Under the pieces are notes generated by a model, which was not told the origin of the DNA, searched no databases, and saw only the letters and a list, made by a program, of their open reading frames with translations. Shown in pieces: positions 6,495 through 8,370 of a DNA stretch of 8,370 bases. Source of the stretch: CAZJPD01 sp964547795. Its GTDB lineage: Bacteria; Pseudomonadota; Alphaproteobacteria; Rickettsiales; Midichloriaceae. The DNA lies in assembly GCA_964547795.1 (NCBI GenBank), contig CAZJPD010000035.1:1-8370 (forward strand). The letters are read 5' to 3'. Made by a program: the position numbers and the translations under genes. The first letter of the stretch is position 1. Every line of letters begins with the position of its first letter.

Positions 6495-8000
6495 ATGCGA
6501 AATGAAAGGAAGTTATTACTATGTATAATGGATGGATGGGGTTATTCTACAAAAAAAGAGAATAATGCAATATATCTTGCAAAAACACCCTATATAGATG
6601 GTTTATGGAAAAATCATCCACATAGCCTTATTAAAGCAAGTGGAGAAAGCGTAGGTTTACCAAAAGGTCAAATGGGCAATTCTAAAGTTGGGCATATGAC
6701 CATAGGAGCAGGTAGAGTAATATTGCAAGACCTTTTAAGGCTTAATGAACTTACTCGAAATCGAGAAAAGCTAAGCAACAACCCTGCTTTAATCAAGTTA
6801 ATTAATGCTAGTAAGAACAAAGTTTGTCATATATTAGGTCTGATTTCAGATGGTGGTGTGCATTCGCATATAGACCATATCATTAATTTAGCAAAATTTT
6901 TATTGAGTAATGGAATAAAAGTAAATTTACATGCTTTTACCGATGGTAGGGATGTCTTCCCTAAAACTACAATGAAGTATATACGAAAAATATTAGATAA
7001 TAGACTTAATATAGTGTCTATTGCTGGGCGATATTATGCAATGGATAGAGATAAAAGATGGGACAGAACAGAGTTAGCATATAATGCTATTATAGCAAAA
7101 AGTAAACAGACTTTTTATGATGTAAAACACTATATAAGTCAAAATTATAGTAATGGTCATACCGATGAGTTTATTATGCCAGCTCATCATGAAGAATATC
7201 ACGGATTTCAAGATGGAGATTCCTTGCTCATAGCCAACTTTAGAGCAGATAGGATCAGACAACTGGCAAAAGCTATTCTGATAAGCGATTTTAGCCACTT
7301 TAAAAGAAAAGAAATCAATTTTTCCTGTGCTGTAGGAACGATTAAATATTTTGGTAGCTTATCTAAAGTGATGGATGCAATTATGCAACAAGAGGGTATA
7401 ACCAACGATATAGGAGAATTATTATCAAATAAAAAATTAAAACAGTTGAGAATAGCAGAAACAGAAAAATATGCTCATGTTACTTATTTTTTTAGTTGCG
7501 GTAGAGAAACGCAAATGTATGGTGAAGATTGGGTGCTAGTTCCCTCCCCTAAAATAAAAACGTATGATTTACAACCAGAAATGTCAGCTTATCAGATCAC
7601 AGAAAAACTTATAGATTCATTTCAAAATAATAATTACGACTTTATTTGTGTTAATTATGCTAATGCCGATATGGTAGGACACACAGGAAATTTAAAAGCA
7701 ACAATAGATGCTTGTTCAACGATCGATATTTGTATATCAGAGCTCTTGGAATTCTGCAAAGCACATAATATTGATATGTTAATCACAGCAGACCATGGAA
7801 ATGCTGAGGAAATGAGGGATATCAAAGATGGAGAAGCAAAAACAGCCCACACTATAAATGATGTTCCTTTAATATATTTTGGTAAACAAAATATAAAATT
7901 AAAAAATGGAGGATTAGCGGATATAGCTCCTACTATCCTGGATTTATTGGATATTCAAAAACCTGAAGAAATGACAGGAAAAACCTTGGTTATTAGGTAA
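6495..8000 (+). CDS. gpmI: 2,3-bisphosphoglycerate-independent phosphoglycerate mutase
   Basis: This enzyme interconverts 3-phosphoglycerate and 2-phosphoglycerate using two Mn ions and a phosphoserine intermediate, in glycolysis or gluconeogenesis. The 501-residue length is normal. Visible key sites: metal-binding D13 in MDGWG; catalytic S63 in MGNSKVGH; H123 in DGGVHSH; TDGRD (149-153); GRYYAMDRDKRWDR (178-191); the NFRADRIRQ phosphate-binding segment; D392 and H396 in NADMVGHTGN; D433 and H434 in TADHGN; and H452 in HTINDVPL. All expected metal and phosphate ligands are kept, so it should be active. Two TTG codons (6489, 6492) lie just upstream in frame, but ATG 6495 is preferred because it puts only about ten residues before MDGWG. 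It sits 7 bases after the kinase stop and is followed by a likely terminator. gpmI is notable in a Rickettsiaceae-like genome, since classical Rickettsia species lack glycolysis. Confidence 0.97.
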   Translation: MRNERKLLLCIMDGWGYSTKKENNAIYLAKTPYIDGLWKNHPHSLIKASGESVGLPKGQMGNSKVGHMTIGAGRVILQDLLRLNELTRNREKLSNNPALIKLINASKNKVCHILGLISDGGVHSHIDHIINLAKFLLSNGIKVNLHAFTDGRDVFPKTTMKYIRKILDNRLNIVSIAGRYYAMDRDKRWDRTELAYNAIIAKSKQTFYDVKHYISQNYSNGHTDEFIMPAHHEEYHGFQDGDSLLIANFRADRIRQLAKAILISDFSHFKRKEINFSCAVGTIKYFGSLSKVMDAIMQQEGITNDIGELLSNKKLKQLRIAETEKYAHVTYFFSCGRETQMYGEDWVLVPSPKIKTYDLQPEMSAYQITEKLIDSFQNNNYDFICVNYANADMVGHTGNLKATIDACSTIDICISELLEFCKAHNIDMLITADHGNAEEMRDIKDGEAKTAHTINDVPLIYFGKQNIKLKNGGLADIAPTILDLLDIQKPEEMTGKTLVIR

Positions 8001-8031
8001 AGTAATACAAAATTTAGTTTATAGCAATTTC

Positions 8032-8075
8032 GGTAATAACATATTTATTCCCCCCTGTTATTATCTTTTAATTTT
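8032..8075 (+). terminator. Probable intrinsic terminator after gpmI
   Basis: GGTAATAACA (8032-8041) pairs with TGTTATTATC (8056-8065) over ten positions including one G-T pair. The loop is 14 bases, and TTTTAATTTT follows. The hairpin begins 31 bases after the gpmI stop. The stem is AT-rich and therefore weak. No T-run follows on the minus strand, so it serves the plus strand. It overlaps the 3' end of the facing endonuclease gene. Confidence 0.5.
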
Positions 8076-8369
8076 AATAAAAAATCTAAAATTTCCTCTT
8101 TTATTGATTGATTTGCTTTTCTAATTGGCTCAAGTGAAGCAACTGCTATAACCCCCCCCCTGTTCATTAAATACAAAATTATCTTTATATATTTGATTAC
8201 AAATCTGACATTGCGGTATTGTATTTTCTATCGTTAAAGCTTTTAATGGGTCTATATGTCCTTGTTGTAATAAAGTTTTTTTGCTTGGATCATAGAAGTG
8301 AGGTTTATTTTCAAGTGATCTGCATGTTGCACATCTATTATTATAAGCTAGTTTTAATTCATTAAAACT
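8045..8369 (-). pseudogene. HNH-type endonuclease, probable restriction enzyme; partial at the window edge and frameshifted
   Basis: On the minus strand an open frame enters from beyond 8370 and shows an HNH/zinc-finger nuclease core. It contains CATC (8322-8333), QQGHIDPL with the probable catalytic His codon at 8256-8258, and ENTIPQCQICN (Asn plus second CxxC, Cys codons at 8208-8210 and 8199-8201), then YKDNFVFNEQ. H...N...CxxCN fits beta-beta-alpha-metal nucleases, and the arrangement resembles small HNH type II restriction enzymes. The frame then meets nine G (8152-8160) and stops at TGA 8130-8132 after 79 visible residues. With eight G it would continue as VIAVASLEPIRKANQ... with a charged helix to TAA 8045-8047, about 107 visible residues. 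This could be a decaying gene, a phase-variable switch or a sequencing error. The N-terminal part and any methyltransferase partner lie outside the window, and the target is unknown. Confidence 0.65.
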
Positions 8370-8370
8370 T

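Noticed and set aside
7074..7852. Minus-strand ORFs within gpmI
   Set aside because: They are antisense to a full-length, motif-complete enzyme.

Overview
The window is AT-rich throughout and reads as a piece of a Rickettsiales genome, probably Rickettsiaceae. The reasons are the style of the proteins (a Lys/Ile/Asn-rich IF2, an alphaproteobacterial-type SspB, an EnvZ-like orphan sensor kinase, a Bcr/CflA-type MFS carrier), the loose gene packing, and an intergenic cluster of palindromes built on CGTCATTGCGAG...GTGGCAAT. The genus cannot be fixed from this sequence alone. A gpmI gene argues against the classical glycolysis-less Rickettsia species and fits better with Orientia-like or protist-associated relatives; that is an inference.

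Layout. (1) 22-2460, minus strand: infB, translation initiation factor IF2, complete. (2) 2461-3028: a roughly 530-base non-coding stretch holding a mosaic of three and a half covarying palindromic repeats (2671-2825) and a good sigma70-like promoter (2961-2988) for the next gene. (3) 3029-3349, plus: rsfS, ribosomal silencing factor, apparently with a TTG start. (4) 3439-4656, minus: a 12-TM drug-efflux-type MFS transporter, convergent with rsfS. (5) 4799-5326, plus: sspB, the ClpXP adaptor, with a recognisable C-terminal ClpX-binding tail. (6) 5428-6487, plus: an EnvZ/OmpR-class membrane histidine kinase interrupted by a 10-N assembly gap that hides TM2 and most of HAMP and breaks the reading frame. 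(7) 6495-8000, plus: gpmI, cofactor-independent phosphoglycerate mutase, 7 bases after the kinase and followed by a probable intrinsic terminator (8032-8075). (8) 8045-8369, minus: the 3' part of an HNH-type endonuclease, probably a restriction enzyme, running off the right edge and frameshifted at a run of nine G.

Together the genes are mostly housekeeping: two act on ribosomes (infB, rsfS), one on proteolysis (sspB), one on envelope sensing (kinase), one on three-carbon metabolism (gpmI). No new multi-gene system is visible. The points most worth a second look are the poly-G-frameshifted endonuclease, the palindromes with compensatory stem changes, the collapsed kinase gap, and the presence and position of gpmI.
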